Positions 22,105-33,513 of a stretch of 64,000 nt of DNA are shown here, one piece after another; the first letter of the stretch is position 1; each line of letters begins with the position of its first letter. Under the pieces are notes generated by a model that had not been told where the DNA came from, ran no database searches, and saw only the letters and a list, made by a program, of their open reading frames with translations. The position numbers were made by a program, and so were the translations under genes. The DNA is from Rugalucina vietnamica (taxonomy: Eukaryota > Mollusca > Bivalvia > Lucinida > Lucinidae). The DNA lies in NCBI GenBank assembly GCA_964017185.1, contig OZ024871.1:31922488-31986487 (forward strand), read 5' to 3'.

Positions 22105-23741
22105 CTAGATAAAAAGATAAATACTTTTAGAAAGAATGACCCGAGCAGCTACCTAGACTGGTCTTTGTTGTATACTATACGTTCTTTCTGTTTGCTGGAT
22201 GCAACTATCAAGTTCAAGTTCAAAATAAGAAATCCGATCTAATGGACAGAGCTCTCTGCTTCTAGCATTAACAATACCTTGAAGAACATGTTAAAATATT
22301 TAAAGCTGTGTGTCAGTATTAGCAACCAAAACAGAAAACATGACCTACTCGTCTAAATTGGAGAACAACGTGCGTCTCAATGTGTGCGTCAAAGACATGA
22401 CAGTTATCATCTAACAGTAGTACCAACAACTCGAATCCAGAAAGTGTCAAGCAAATCAAAGATCGATCATCTAGTTGGTCTCATTAATCTGTTATGGTTT
22501 ATGGAATCCACTACAAAACTTACTGCCGACTTCAATCCTATCCTCGACATCATTCTTCAGCTTTCCTATGTAAACCATCCGATGAATAAGATTTTTCTGA
22601 AACAAAAAAGCAGGACAATTCACGTCTTTGAAAGTCTAAATAAAGCACTATTCGCCAGCAATGGGTACCTACTGATTGTCGAACTAGACACTGTCGTGGA
22701 GAAAATGGCCATGCAACGGTTCTTGCATATGGGACTAATTGAAAAGATGTAGCTACAGTCAAGACACATGATTTTGATCGACCACAGCATCTGATCGTAA
22801 AAAATATTCTTGAATACGCTGCACCTGACATATTCAAAACTCGCGAAAACTGATGATAAATAGGTAGCTAATTTAATTCTGAAACCGGTCACAAGTTCTG
22901 ACGGCTATCACGCACACACGGCATGCACAAACAGGTATATTTTGGAAGATTATTTCAGCTGATAATGTAGCAGGACCGAGAAAACCCCGAGGGAACTGCC
23001 GAAAATTGTCGGTCAACAATTCGATCTATAAAAATGATAATGAAAATGTTTGCCAAAACAAAATCTTTAACACGCCTCTAAAAGTCTGGAAATGCATAAA
23101 TGTTCTTTAATTCATGCTTTTCTGATCATATATAGCACCGGCGACCAATGTGGGTTTCATAATTAGTCGTACTTGCAATGAAAATTCATATCAGCTCCAA
23201 ATTTGCAGGTGCATAGGCTTTCTCTACAAATAGTATGCTTGCTTACCATTTATATGGCCTCGAACATGTCCAAAATACCATTTTACGTGTTTTTGATTTT
23301 CTTTTCAGCTTTGGAATGCACTCCTGGTCGATTTTCTCCGGTGTAGCATTTGATCGTCCGGTGAAAAATGCGATCGTTGAATGTATATGTCTTGATTTAA
23401 ACGCCCTTTCTTAGTGTTGCCGCACGTATTGTAATCATAACAGACAAAACTCTGATTTAAATAGACAATGTCACGCTGCATTGTCTCACTATATCTTTAA
23501 TACATGAGTTATTGATCCAATTAGCGAGCAGCGTTATTCTTTAAACGTGCAATCTGTGATGCTATGATGAACTGATAAACTCTCGATGGATAGAAACAGC
23601 AGCTGTTGTTTCGAGGACGATATCTTACATATTCACAACGCACTGAAATGATCCTGTCATTTTAAGAAACCAATTCCTTCAAATACATAATACAATCTTC
23701 TTTGTTGACAGTTAAGCTTAAATTTTTGCGACAGGTTTATG

Positions 23742-24313
23742 GGGTTTTAATCCAATCATGAGTGATAACTACGCTGCCTTCTTTAATTGCACGCCGGTGG
23801 GTCAGGCGTCAGACTCTATGATGGCACCGACTTAATCTCTAATGTCCTCGTTTTTGATTCAACATGGCGGTTATCATGGTATATGTTTGTCCTTGATGAT
23901 TCATTGACTAGATGGAGATTCACCACTAGGACAGAACAACTAACTAAATTTTATGAACCGCTACAGAAGTTTAGGGGTAGAATATGGCCATGTAAAGTAC
24001 ATTTAAACCCGCCAGTAATTTGATATTACTGATCGTTCCAAGGCGATACGTCTGTGGAGGTTATATGTGTTTTTATTTTTATTTGTTTTATGTTTTGGAG
24101 TAGAATTTTATGCTGCTTGAACCTTATGTACGTATTCCTAGTTTTAGTGAAGTTCGTGGCCGCCTGATGTCAAATAACTGCTCACTCGGCTTACGATAAG
24201 TTTTCTAAGTATAAGTACCTGAGTGTCAATTTAGTCTTTTCCCTCCTCGGTTTTTGGGGTGGGAATTTCTTTCTGGTTGCACCTTTTCCTGATCATTTGC
24301 CTCCTTGTACCTT
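23742..24313 (+). mobile_element. Penelope-like 3' tail, copy
   Basis: Begins in the last ~30 codons of the reverse transcriptase ORF (DNYAAFFNCTPVGQASDSMM, stop), then the shared 3' UTR, ending at CCTGATCATTTGCCTCCTTG. 5'-truncated relative to 32023-33513. Confidence 0.8.
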
Positions 24314-24370
24314 ATTTATAGTTTATCATCCTGTCTACGTGCATTTTATTCGTCTGTTTTTGTTTACAGA

Positions 24371-24507
24371 TGTCTGGTAAAAAGCCACCTACAAGTAGTC
24401 ACACATGTGCCACATGTAATAAAGTTTTCTCAAAGAAATCGTTTCTTAAGAGACACATACGGTATATGCATGAAAATTTACAGTTTTCACAAACATGCTC
24501 GTCTAAA
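24371..24507 (+). CDS. Short frame with one C2H2 zinc finger
   Basis: MSGKKPPTSSHTCATCNKVF continues into a finger of the form C-x2-C-x12-H-x4-H, then stops within ~10 codons. A pyrimidine tract and TTTACAG lie just before the ATG, so it could be an exon start. It is short, isolated and surrounded by retroelement tails, so more probably it is a fragment of a mobile element gene. Confidence 0.35.
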
Positions 24508-24669
24508 TAAGCTCGGCGATTTTGAGTTGCAAGATTCTTGTCCATCACGGTTAATTTTTCAACAGCAAATGTTACTTCAATGTTTAAAAATCAGTGCAAT
24601 TCAAATGCGAAATTCCGATGTTCTTTCATCGAATCCTTCATCCTTGTTTAATAGTGCCAGGTTAATATA

Positions 24670-24762
24670 GAAAAGGTAAAAGTAGGCAACGATCAGGAAA
24701 AGGCGCAATCAGAAAGTAAGTCCCACCCCAAAAATCCAAGGTGGGAAAAAAATAAATTTCCG
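24670..24762 (-). mobile_element. Penelope-like 3' tail, shortest copy
   Basis: Only the last ~90 bp of the family (GTAGGCAACGATCAGGAAAA, CGCAATCAGAAAGTAAGTCC, CCAAGGTGGGAAAA), in reverse orientation and pointing at the copy ending at 24313. Confidence 0.75.
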
Positions 24763-24895
24763 AGGTTACAAAAACCTGAATTTAAAATTGGTTCCTGCAA
24801 GGAGCTCCATTTCGCACTTTTTTGTTTTCTTGACATGACATGATTATATACATAAGAACATATAATACATATATAAGAACATATAATACATATAT

Positions 24896-25017
24896 ACATA
24901 TTGAGCTGTGGAAATGTGACTTGCTCAAGGCCACAACAGACGACGCCCCTGACGAGGATCGTACCGGGGACCCTTCGGCCCAAAGTCCGATGCGCTACCA
25001 ACTGCGCCAGTCCGCTC
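24896..25017 (-). mobile_element. tRNA-derived SINE (family S2), copy a
   Basis: Minus strand: AGCGGACTGGCGCAGTTGGT (box A within TGGCGCAGTTGG), GCGCATCGGACTTTGGGCC, a box-B-like GGTACGATCC, then the core motif GTGGCCTTGAGCAAGTCACA. The same head-plus-core layout is seen at 44238-44372. Confidence 0.75.
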
Positions 25018-25996
25018 ATGGATTAAAGATATAGTGAGACAATGCAGCGAGACATTGTCTATTAAAATCAGAGTTATGTCTATTATTACTACAATGCGTG
25101 AGACAACACTAAGAACATGCGTTTAACAGACATACACAATCCCCGATCGAATTTTTCACCAGACGATCTAATGCTTCACCGGAAAAAATCGACCAGGAGT
25201 GCATTCCAAATATGAAAAAAAAAAATCCAAAACACTGAAAATGATATTTTGGACATGTACGAGGCCATAGAAATAGTTAGAAAGCATACTATTTGTAGAG
25301 AAAGCCTTTGCAGCTGCAAATTTGGAGTTGGTATAAATTTTCACTGCAAGAACGACTAATTATGAAACCCATGTGTATCGCCGGTGCTATATGATCAGAC
25401 AAGCACGAATTAAAGAACATTTATGCATTTCAAGACTTTTTGAGACGAGTTAAAGATTTTGTTATGACAAACATTTTCACTATCATTTTTATAGATCGAA
25501 TTGTTGGCCAACAATTTTCGGCAGTTCCCTCGGGGTTTTCTCGGCCCTGCTACATTGTCAGCTGAAATTTCCTTCAAAAATATACCTGAATGTGCATGCC
25601 GTGTGTGCGTGATGGTCGTAAGAACTTGTGACCGGCTTCAGAATTAAATTAGCTTCCTATTTATCATCAGATTTCGCGAGTTTTCAATATCTTCTAGCTA
25701 CTCGTGTGTAGTTTTTGATGAATTAAACCAAAATGCGTCAAGTATATGACCTCAGCTTGACACCACAAGCGTAGAAGTGAATATTACGGGGAATTGTATT
25801 CCCCGATTTTTCACTTTTTTCCTTAAAAATGTATTTTGTGCAAAAAAGATATGAGTATGTAAAATATGTCTACCTTTATGCGTCATCTAATCCTTCACCA
25901 TGTAACAATCGAATCGATTTTACTATATGCACCGGTGGAGAAGTATTTGATCGTTTGGTAGGCGTGATATTAAACAATTATTAAATAGCATATTAC

Positions 25997-26221
25997 CATC
26001 CTCTGGCCAGAATCAGAACTTTCTGCTGCCACGCAAGTCACCTCAAAGTAGTTCTTTTTCGGCCAATCAAATTGGCGTCCAGTTGGTTGAGGTGGCTTAG
26101 TTGCCACCAACTTTGTCTTAGAACCTTTAGGTGGCTTTCTTTTGGACTTTGTTGTTTCCACAGTAACGACTTTATCGTCAACTAAACCTTCGGTTTTTGC
26201 TCTATCACCTTTGTTATCCAT
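25997..26221 (-). CDS. Candidate first coding exon (75 codons)
   Basis: ATG at 26221 followed by a Lys-rich, disordered start (TKSKRKPPKGSKTK) and then FDWPKKNYFEVTCVAAESSD, which could be the approach to the first strand of the fold. A donor (CAGAGGATG|GTAATA) ends the exon in phase 0. Whether it joins the downstream exons is unproved. Confidence 0.55.
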
Positions 26222-27544
26222 TTTTCACTATCTATGATATGCCCACTTGCTTACAAATAAATTTATACATATTTTGGGTATTAAAAAATGAATGGTTTCT
26301 TAAAGAACCATTAGATGGAGAACGTTTTTCACTAATGGTGAATGCCGTAGACCTACTGTTTGAATCAATTTTGATAAAACAAAATAAGAAACTATCCTGA
26401 GCAAATACCAAGTGGATTTCCTTGCTTAAGCAAACAGAACTTCTTGTGCACCACAAACGATAAAATTCACCTGAGAATGATAACGGTTCAATATTGACAT
26501 AAAGAGATGAATTAAAAGAGAAAAGCCATTATCAAAAAGTAATAGCCCTTTTTGTATTGCTTATCAAACTGTTTATCGTCAATCATGACAAACAAGTGAA
26601 ATGTTTGAACGAGGCTACGTACAGCATTTTGTACTTTGGAACATTTGAAGTCACTTTAAAATGTCCCAAACTTTTTAACAACCATGCATTGTAGAAATAA
26701 ATATCTGCATGTCGTTTTTTTTTTTTTTTTTTTTTTTGTTTTTTTGTTTTTTTTTTTGTACAAAACACTATCATATGGATTTAATCAACCATTTGCTCAG
26801 CTTCAGTGTATGTCTCAAAATGGTAAGTTTGCTACTTTAATAGTTTCATTCAATGAGAACAATGTATGAATCCTAAGAAGGTAAGTGAACTGTGATGAAA
26901 TGATACAAATAAAATAAAATAAAACAGAATAAAAATGAAGTCAAAGTAAACATTTATTTAAAGTCGGATATTGTTAACTTATACATCTATCCGACTTTAA
27001 ATAACTTTTGACTTGAGTTCCACTTCATTGAATAGTCATTTTTATTTTGTTTTAATGGTAATATTGTAGTTTAAATATGGGAAACACAAACATTGGTTTT
27101 TGCAAATATGGTTACTTCAGAAACAAAGTTATCTGACTCATTTTGAGTTATCAAACCTTTTAGGCCATGCTTAAAATCATAAAATTGTGGCACGTTGTGT
27201 GTAGGTAATTTGGCCTCATGCGTTACTGCATCAGAAATATATATATTAAATATTGTATCCTTGAATGTTTAAACTGCGTTTATATTTTGTTTCCAGCAGG
27301 GATTATTTTCTGACTTTGCACTTTTCATAATAATATGTACCTTATGTGCCAAAATTTATCACATGAAATTTATTGGTTCTCGCCAGTATCAATTACAATT
27401 GCCTGGCAATTCGTGTAATAAAGATTGTAGCAGGATGAAAAAAAAGAGTGAATATGTAAACACCAAGCATAAATATGATAAACTGCACATATTTTTACAT
27501 GTATATGGCAAACCGTTTAACTATTTATTATGCTTATTAGATAT
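26222..27544. other. Upstream flank with poly(T) and hairpin
   Basis: No gene supported. It contains a poly(T) run at 26715-26756 and a hairpin near 26956-27006 whose arms are TTATTTAAAGTCGGATA and its complement (17-bp stem). The rest is unremarkable AT-rich DNA. Confidence 0.4.
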
Positions 27545-27693
27545 TTTGAATAGTAAATAAAATATCTTAATTAGGATATAAGATATCTTATTTAGCAATA
27601 ACCATGTCTTCTTTATCAAATAAGATATCTTACAGACTATTATATCCTAAATAAGATATATAGTAAAGAAGATATCTAATTTGCTTAATAAGG
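27545..27693. repeat. GATATC palindrome array, left part
   Basis: Contains three exact AGATATCT-type palindromes among AT-rich spacers. It is separated from the main array at 29621 by an inserted LINE. Confidence 0.7.
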
Positions 27694-29002
27694 TGATCTC
27701 TGGAAATTAACCGTTAATGTATCCAAAACGAAAGTTCTCATTATATCGCATGGTAGGCCAAATTCAAGCCAAAGTTTCTACTTCAAAAATATAAAACTCG
27801 AGATAGTAAGCGAATACAAGTACCTCGGCGTTTTCATATCTAGGAGTGGTAGTTTCAATAATGCCAAAAAGCATATAGCTGAGCAAGCAAACAAAGCTCT
27901 ATTTTCGCTTCTTAGAAAAGGTCGCTCGCTAGACCTACCCTTAGAATTACAAATAGATCTATTCGATAAGATGGTAAAACCGATTCTTCTTTACTGCAGC
28001 GAAATCTGGGGCATGGGAAATTGCGATATCATTGAGAGAATCCAGCTCAAATTCATAAAGCATATCTTTAATCTAAAAAAGTCAACACCATCTTATATGA
28101 TATATGGAGAATTGGGTATAACACCATTAAAAGTAGATATACAGTCACGAGCCATATCGTTCTGGTCTAAGGTGTTGGCGCACCATGATCAACCGACGAG
28201 ACTAACTTATCAAATGTATACACTTCTCCATAATCTGCATAAGTCGAAGAAATGTAAATCGCAATACTTAGAAAATATACAAAATATTCTTAATTCCTGT
28301 GGATTTTCCGGAATCTGGCAGACACAGACTACTCACACGGCAAACCCCCGATGGTTATCAATGGCAATAAAGCAAAAACTCAAAGACCAGTTTTTGCAAA
28401 ACTGGCATTCGCTCATTGAAAAATCATCAAGCGGAAAAAATTATAGATTATTTAAGGAAGATTTTGAAAAAAGCAAATACTTAACACTACTTCCGAATAG
28501 TTATTGTAAAACAATGATGAGATTTAGAACCAGAAACACAAAACTCCCGGTAGAAGTTGGGCAATGGAACCGTGAGCACGCCCTTTAACGAACGTATCTG
28601 TACCCTTTGTCAAGCTGACGTCGGTGATGAATATCACTACATTTTAACATGCAAGTCCTTTAAAACGATTCGACCTAAGTTCATTCGCCAACAGTATTTT
28701 CTCAGACCGAATACGCAAACATTCAAAAGCCTTATGAATTCTGAAGATATAGACGAACTGAAGAAATTATGCCAGTTCATCAACATAATAAACGCATCTT
28801 TTACGTAAACATTTATTAGCTTCCATACTTTCATTATTTGTTATAACCAGTATGTTTGTCATAATTGTTTGTCATTACGATATGTGCCAACCCGAGAAAC
28901 CTGGTGCTCTATACTATCTATACGATCATACAAATACATAATTGCTACAGCGATAGCCAAAATTGCACCAGGATCTCGAGATGGAACAATGTAGTTTATA
29001 TA

Positions 29003-29049
<47 letters not shown>

Positions 29050-29582
29050 AGTTGTGTTGTCAAAACTGTATAGACCACTACTTTTATTCAATGTCAACGA
29101 ATAAGCAAACGGTTCCCATAATGATGCTTGAAATGCAGATTGATACCTACCACCATGCACAGTTGTGCATGATCCCTCAAAACAACAATGAACTGTACAA
29201 AAAAGATGAATTCCTACCTTATTAGCGAAAGTTAATTCCATTTATAGTCTGCATGTCTGTCCTAGTTGTAACCGCATGGCTAAAGTGCAGCACGATGTGC
29301 ACGATTTTGACCCCTACTGTGTCAAATGTCTGTCACAGTTACAATACACAATTAGATCCGCCTCTACAGTACACATGCAAAATTAGATAACCTGTGGTAT
29401 TTTGCTTTACATACGTTCTTTTCACAACGCCTGTTGTGCTCCTTTTTCTTTTTCTATCTTTTTCTACCATCTTTCTCTTTGGCTTTTGCCATGATATCAT
29501 GATGAAAATTGCTTTGAAATTATTTGATTCACTTGTTGTTAACCCTGTGTTGACCTAGTGTAATAAAGAATTGAATCAATTT

Positions 29583-29619
<37 letters not shown>
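27694..29619 (+). mobile_element. 5'-truncated LINE with poly(A), splits the array
   Basis: ORF2 tail (27700-28804), a 3' UTR with a (CT)19 run at 29008-29046, and a 36-A tail at 29584-29619. GATATC-rich sequence abuts both ends, so it inserted into the array. Confidence 0.8.
27700..28804 (+). pseudogene. LINE ORF2 C-terminal fragment, one frameshift
   Basis: Reads WKLTVNVSKTKVLIISHGRP, then YKYLGVFISRSGSF, MVKPILLYCSEIWGM, YGELGITPLK and, after a frameshift near 28580, ERICTLCQADVGDEYHYILTC. It is the same C-terminal region as the 2650-3613 fragment but a divergent copy, and is cut at the same codon region. The catalytic palm is absent. Confidence 0.8.
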
Positions 29620-29620
<1 letters not shown>

Positions 29621-29621
<1 letters not shown>

Positions 29622-30620
29622 ATCCCACAATTAAAATATCTTATGTAGCATACAAGATATCCTACGTGATAATTTAGATATCTAATATAATAATTTAGAT
29701 ATCTTAAATACTAAATAAGATAGCTATTATATCTAAAATTTAAACTAAGATATCTTCTTCACAAGATCAATCAAGATCTCTACTTAGATAATAGATATCT
29801 TTATTGCTAAACTAGTTATTTTAATTAGCAAATAAGATATATCTAAACTGGTAATAAAGATATCTTATTTAAAGTGGTAAATAAGATATCTTATTTAATA
29901 ATTCAGATATCTGAATTAATATATAAGGATAATTAATAAAGGCTATAAATAAGATATCTGTATTGACATAGTTTATATCTTATATAACTAAAAAAACAGT
30001 TGTGATTGGTTAAACAAATATGATATCTTATACAATATAAATCTTATTTGTTAAACTAAACAAGATATCTTATATAGGATATAAGTTATCTATTTGTGTA
30101 TATATATAATATATCTTATTTGTCTAATTAATTAGAGATCTTCTTGAGCATATTAGATATCTTATTTGTGAAAGTAATTAAGATATCTACTATGCTAAAG
30201 AAGATATCAAATAATATATCTCTATGTTAAAATAGATATATACTATACTAATTTAGATATCTCATTATGCTTATTAAGATATCTTTTTTAGAAAAAATAT
30301 ATATCTAATTCATTTTATAAGATATCTAATTTGCTATACAAGAGATCTTGATTAACAATTAAAATATCTCAATTGCTATATCGGATATCTAAGACTACAT
30401 TACTAATTAAGATTTCTAATATAATTTTTACAAATGAGATAATAGCTAATATATCAATCAAGAAATCTTATTTGTCAATTTAGATATCTACTTCAACAAA
30501 TAATATATCTTATTTAGCTAAAAAGATATCTTTTATACTACGTAAGATATCTTAATTAACATTTTAGATATCTGATATAATAAAAAATATATCTTAATTG
30601 CTATATTAGATATCTTCTTT
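29621..30620. repeat. Main GATATC palindrome array
   Basis: About 1 kb of very AT-rich DNA with 23 exact GATATC sites, most inside AAGATATCTT or TAGATATCTA, plus many one-base variants (AGAGATCT, AGATATATCT). Spacers of roughly 10-60 bp share no sequence and their lengths vary, so it is not a simple tandem repeat. Confidence 0.85.
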
Positions 30621-30628
30621 ATAACAGA

Positions 30629-31166
30629 TGTGACAAGGGAAAAATAGTAAACTATGCTTTTGATGTAAAGTTGGTACATCTATACATTTCAGAAGAGAAA
30701 TGGTGGTACTAGTTGTCCAATATGAGCAGAAGTAGTAAACAGATGTACAATAATTGTTTAAGTTGAACTCTAAAGATACCTAATTTATAACATATAAGTG
30801 TTGAGCTATTAACAAAAGAAAATGTACAAAATACTAAATTATTCATAAGTGACAATCTGGGCAGTATGTCCATTCTCCAAACAAAAGAAATCTTTGTAAA
30901 GAAAGTTTTACTCTCTGCATCAGATCAGTCTTAGGCTAGATTTTGGAAAGGCAACATCTTATTTCAAAGTGGAGAAATCATAAATACAAAAATGTGACTT
31001 TAAAGATGATTAAGGAAATGCAAGGGCTTCGGCCCTTGCCTAGAAATTATGATTATGTGGAAACAGGACATGTACAACTACATTTAGATAAGAAGTGTTT
31101 AAGAAGTTTTATGATGCATTAAAAGAATAAAAAGAAAACAGAAGAAAGACTTATGTCTCAATTCAA
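30629..31166. repeat. Direct repeat R, copy 1
   Basis: ~540 bp almost identical to 34110-34668: TGTGACAAGGGAAAAATAGT at the start, AGACTTATGTCTCAATT at the end. It holds a perfect hairpin at 31020-31039 (stem GCAAGGGC, loop TTCG). Starting with TG and flanking an internal region it could be an LTR or the pseudo-LTR of a Penelope-like element, but the end does not match a clear CA terminus. Confidence 0.85.
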
Positions 31167-32022
31167 CAACAGCGCCAACATAAAAATAGACATAAAGACA
31201 AAAACTACAACAAAAAGAAAAACTATGCAAAAACTCTTTTACAAATTTTGGTGGATGAACCGTGGTCGAAAGACTTTTTAGCTCTTTCAACGATTCCGGG
31301 ACAGCTCTACAAAAGGATAATCAAAACTTCTAATTCCCCAGGACTCAAAATTTTAAATGGTATTATGATAGAACTCAACAAAGGTACAGAACTAACTCAC
31401 ATGGAGAACTTGACAGAAATTTTAAATGATGGTAATGAGCTAAGCTTTTTTGGAGATCAAGGATTCACTTTATTCGAGAAGGAGGACATTTAATTCTAAA
31501 ATTGTACCTACAAACATTCTTTGGACAAACAATATGTGTGACAATTTTCGAGAAGAAATTCTATTTTAAAGTGACATTTCCTTGGATGATACTGATGAGA
31601 AAATTTTAAGAAACAATTTAGAAACTGGTAAAATACCTACACTGGAACATTTCATTCATACTTCTTATTATATTTAGGACTTAAATTTGCCAATGTTTTA
31701 TTGTTTTCACACATGTATGCTTTATATCTTGTATGGTATGTGTGTCTTATGCCTATGTTTTCATTTGTAGTTGTACAAGTCCTCAATGCCATATTGAAAT
31801 TATTAAAGTCAAAATTAAAAAGCAAATTCCTAAATTAAAATAACTGTAACTTAACAGAACTAAAAGTTTCAATGTAAATAAGTGAAATGCAGAATACATT
31901 AAAAACAAATGACAATAAGTAAACTTCATAATATGTAGTTTTAGATTTGACAATAAGTAAATGACAATAAGTAAACTTCATAATATGTAGTTTTAGTAAA
32001 CTTCATAATATGTAGTTTTGTA
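31167..32022. other. Internal region between the R repeats
   Basis: Holds an 81-codon frame at 31248-31493 (with LTHMENLTEILNDGNELSFF) that continues in other frames to about 31660 as decayed coding-like sequence (TNILWTNNMCDNFREEI). I do not recognise it. Three tandem copies of AAACTTCATAATATGTAGTT lie at 31920-32020, just before the retroelement. Confidence 0.4.
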
Positions 32023-32888
32023 GATTTGGGACCAAGTTATACAGACAAATTGTTGGAATTCCGATGGGTACAAATTGCGCACCTCTCGTAGCTGATTTAT
32101 TTTTATACTGCTACGAAAGAGATTTCATGGATTCTCTTAACCATGATAATCAAGCTGATGTTATCGAGGCTTTTAATTCCACATCTAGGTACCTCGATGA
32201 CCTTTTGAACATTGACAACCCTTATTTTGAAGGTATGGTCAATCAAATTTATCCACCTGAACTTCAGTTGAACAAAGCTAATATCTCAGATACCGAAGCC
32301 CCCTTTTTAGATCTACATCTTTCTGTTGCAAATGGATTTGTTTCTTCTAAAATTTATGATAAGCGCGATGACTATGATTTTGATATAGTAAATTTTCCTT
32401 TTTTGGATGGTGACGTTCCTCGTCGTGCTTCTTATGGTGTATACATTTCGCAACTTATTAGGTTTGCTAGAGTCTGCAATCATGTTACAGACTTCAACGC
32501 TCGAAATAAATGTTTAACGGCAAAACTTCTCCAACAGGGCTATCGGTATCATAAACTTCGAAAAACCTTTTCTAAATTTTATCGTAGACACTATGAATTG
32601 ATTTCCAAATATAATGTTGGGTTAAAGACACTTTTAAGTGAGGGCCTTTCGGAACCTGAATTTTATGGTGACTTGGTTTACAAATTAAAGAAACTTAAAG
32701 GAATAAATGATTTTTCTCTTCAGTTCGGAAAAATCATATCACGTTACAGACGTATAGGTTATAACTTGAATGTTATGCGACAGTCTGCATGCTTAGTTTT
32801 TAACCCAATCATGGTTGATAACTATGCTGCCTTCTTTAATTGCACGCCGGTGGGTCGGGCGTCAGACTCTATGATGGCCCCGACTTAA
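32023..32888 (+). pseudogene. Reverse transcriptase fragment (Penelope-like)
   Basis: Open frame of about 288 codons (274 from the first ATG). It contains VGIPMGTNCAPLVADLFLYC (fingers/palm region B), the catalytic box RYLDDLLN, the ANISDTEAPFLDLHLS block, then a long basic C-terminus (SYGVYISQLIRFARVC, GYRYHKLRKTFSKFYRRHYE). No GIY-YIG endonuclease motif is visible downstream and the 5' half is absent, so it is not functional alone. Assignment to Penelope-like elements rests on the RT wording; a related YLDD reverse transcriptase group is possible. Confidence 0.7.
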
Positions 32889-33513
32889 AGCTATTCATTT
32901 TAGTTGGTTAGGGCCGGAGCTTCTTGTCTGTTGCTTGGCCCACCGGGGTCCAACTGGTGTTTTCTTTTGCTCCGGAGTTAGTAGGTTATTTGGCGCCCAG
33001 GGATCTCCATCGTCGGGCAGCTTACTCAATCTGTGAGTCCTGGTTTTTGATTCATCAGGATGTTTATCATGATTTATTTGTTTGTTCTTGATGATTCATT
33101 GACTAGTTAGAGATTCACCACGAGGACCGAAGAACTAACTAAATGTTGTGAACCACTGCAGAAGCTGAGGGTGAGGTTAGGTACCTGTAAAACCGGTTTA
33201 AGCCCGCCAGTAACTTTGTGTTACTGATCGTTCCAAGTCGATACTTCTGTAGTGGTTCTTTTTGTTTTATGTCTTGGTGTTTAAAATTTTTTGTGCTGTT
33301 GGCGCCTTATGTATGTTTTCATATTTTTAGTTAAGTTAAGGTAACTGAGTGGCCACCTATTGGGAAAATAGCTGCTCATTCGGCTTACGATATGTTTCAT
33401 GGTATAAGTACCTGATTGTTAGTTTGGTTTTTTCCCACCTCGGTTTTTGGAGTGGGAATCTTTTTCTGATTGCGCCTTTTCCTGATCTTTGCCTACTTGT
33501 ACCTTTTTAGGTT
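32023..33513 (+). mobile_element. Penelope-like retroelement 3' half, longest copy
   Basis: 5'-truncated retroelement: reverse transcriptase C-terminal half (to 32888) and a 625-bp 3' UTR ending CCTGATCTTTGCCTACTTGT and then ACCTTTT. Five other tails in the window end at the same point and differ in length at the 5' side, as target-primed reverse transcription produces. Confidence 0.75.

Larger units (their letters stand above)
22832..25694. repeat. Long inverted repeat, ~675-bp arms
   Basis: The left arm 22832-23510 and right arm 25014-25694 are reverse complements over nearly their whole length. Shared blocks are CTATATCTTTAATACATGAG, AAATGATAGTGAAAATG-type, GGTTTTCTCGG, GTGACCGG and CGCGAGTTTT. 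The 1.5-kb loop holds two converging Penelope-like tails, a C2H2 finger frame and a SINE. It is either a DNA transposon with very long inverted ends into which other elements jumped, or an inverted duplication. Confidence 0.8.
16547..26221 (-). other. TEX47: TEX47-like BLUF-domain gene (spliced, minus strand)
   Basis: Six exons were recognised by codon content and splice sites. From the 5' end they are 25997-26221, 22001-22104, 21453-21578, 19830-19964, 16993-17056 and 16547-16665. Phases agree across the last five exons (0, 0, 0, then 1). The middle exons read EPITGMLLVY, HLVHVVE and ASSDMF, followed by AKILVISHDIS and QWNFRTLDIQ. This is the order of the BLUF-like fold of TEX47, a testis-expressed protein of unknown biochemical role. 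Exon 1 ends in phase 0 but the next exon needs one leading base, so at least one exon (probably holding the first beta strand) is unrecovered, or exon 1 belongs elsewhere. Most introns are full of mobile elements. The identification rests on my memory of the family and needs a profile search. Confidence 0.65.

Noticed and set aside
22384..22752. 122-codon open frame as a gene
   Set aside because: No recognisable domain, no splice or promoter context, and it lies opposite to the spliced gene inside its intron region. A retroelement remnant is possible but not supported.
24896..25017. A functional tRNA gene
   Set aside because: The cloverleaf is not complete and the tail motif CCTTGAGCAAG is that of a SINE core; the same holds for 44238-44372, 59776-60228 and 35090-35165.
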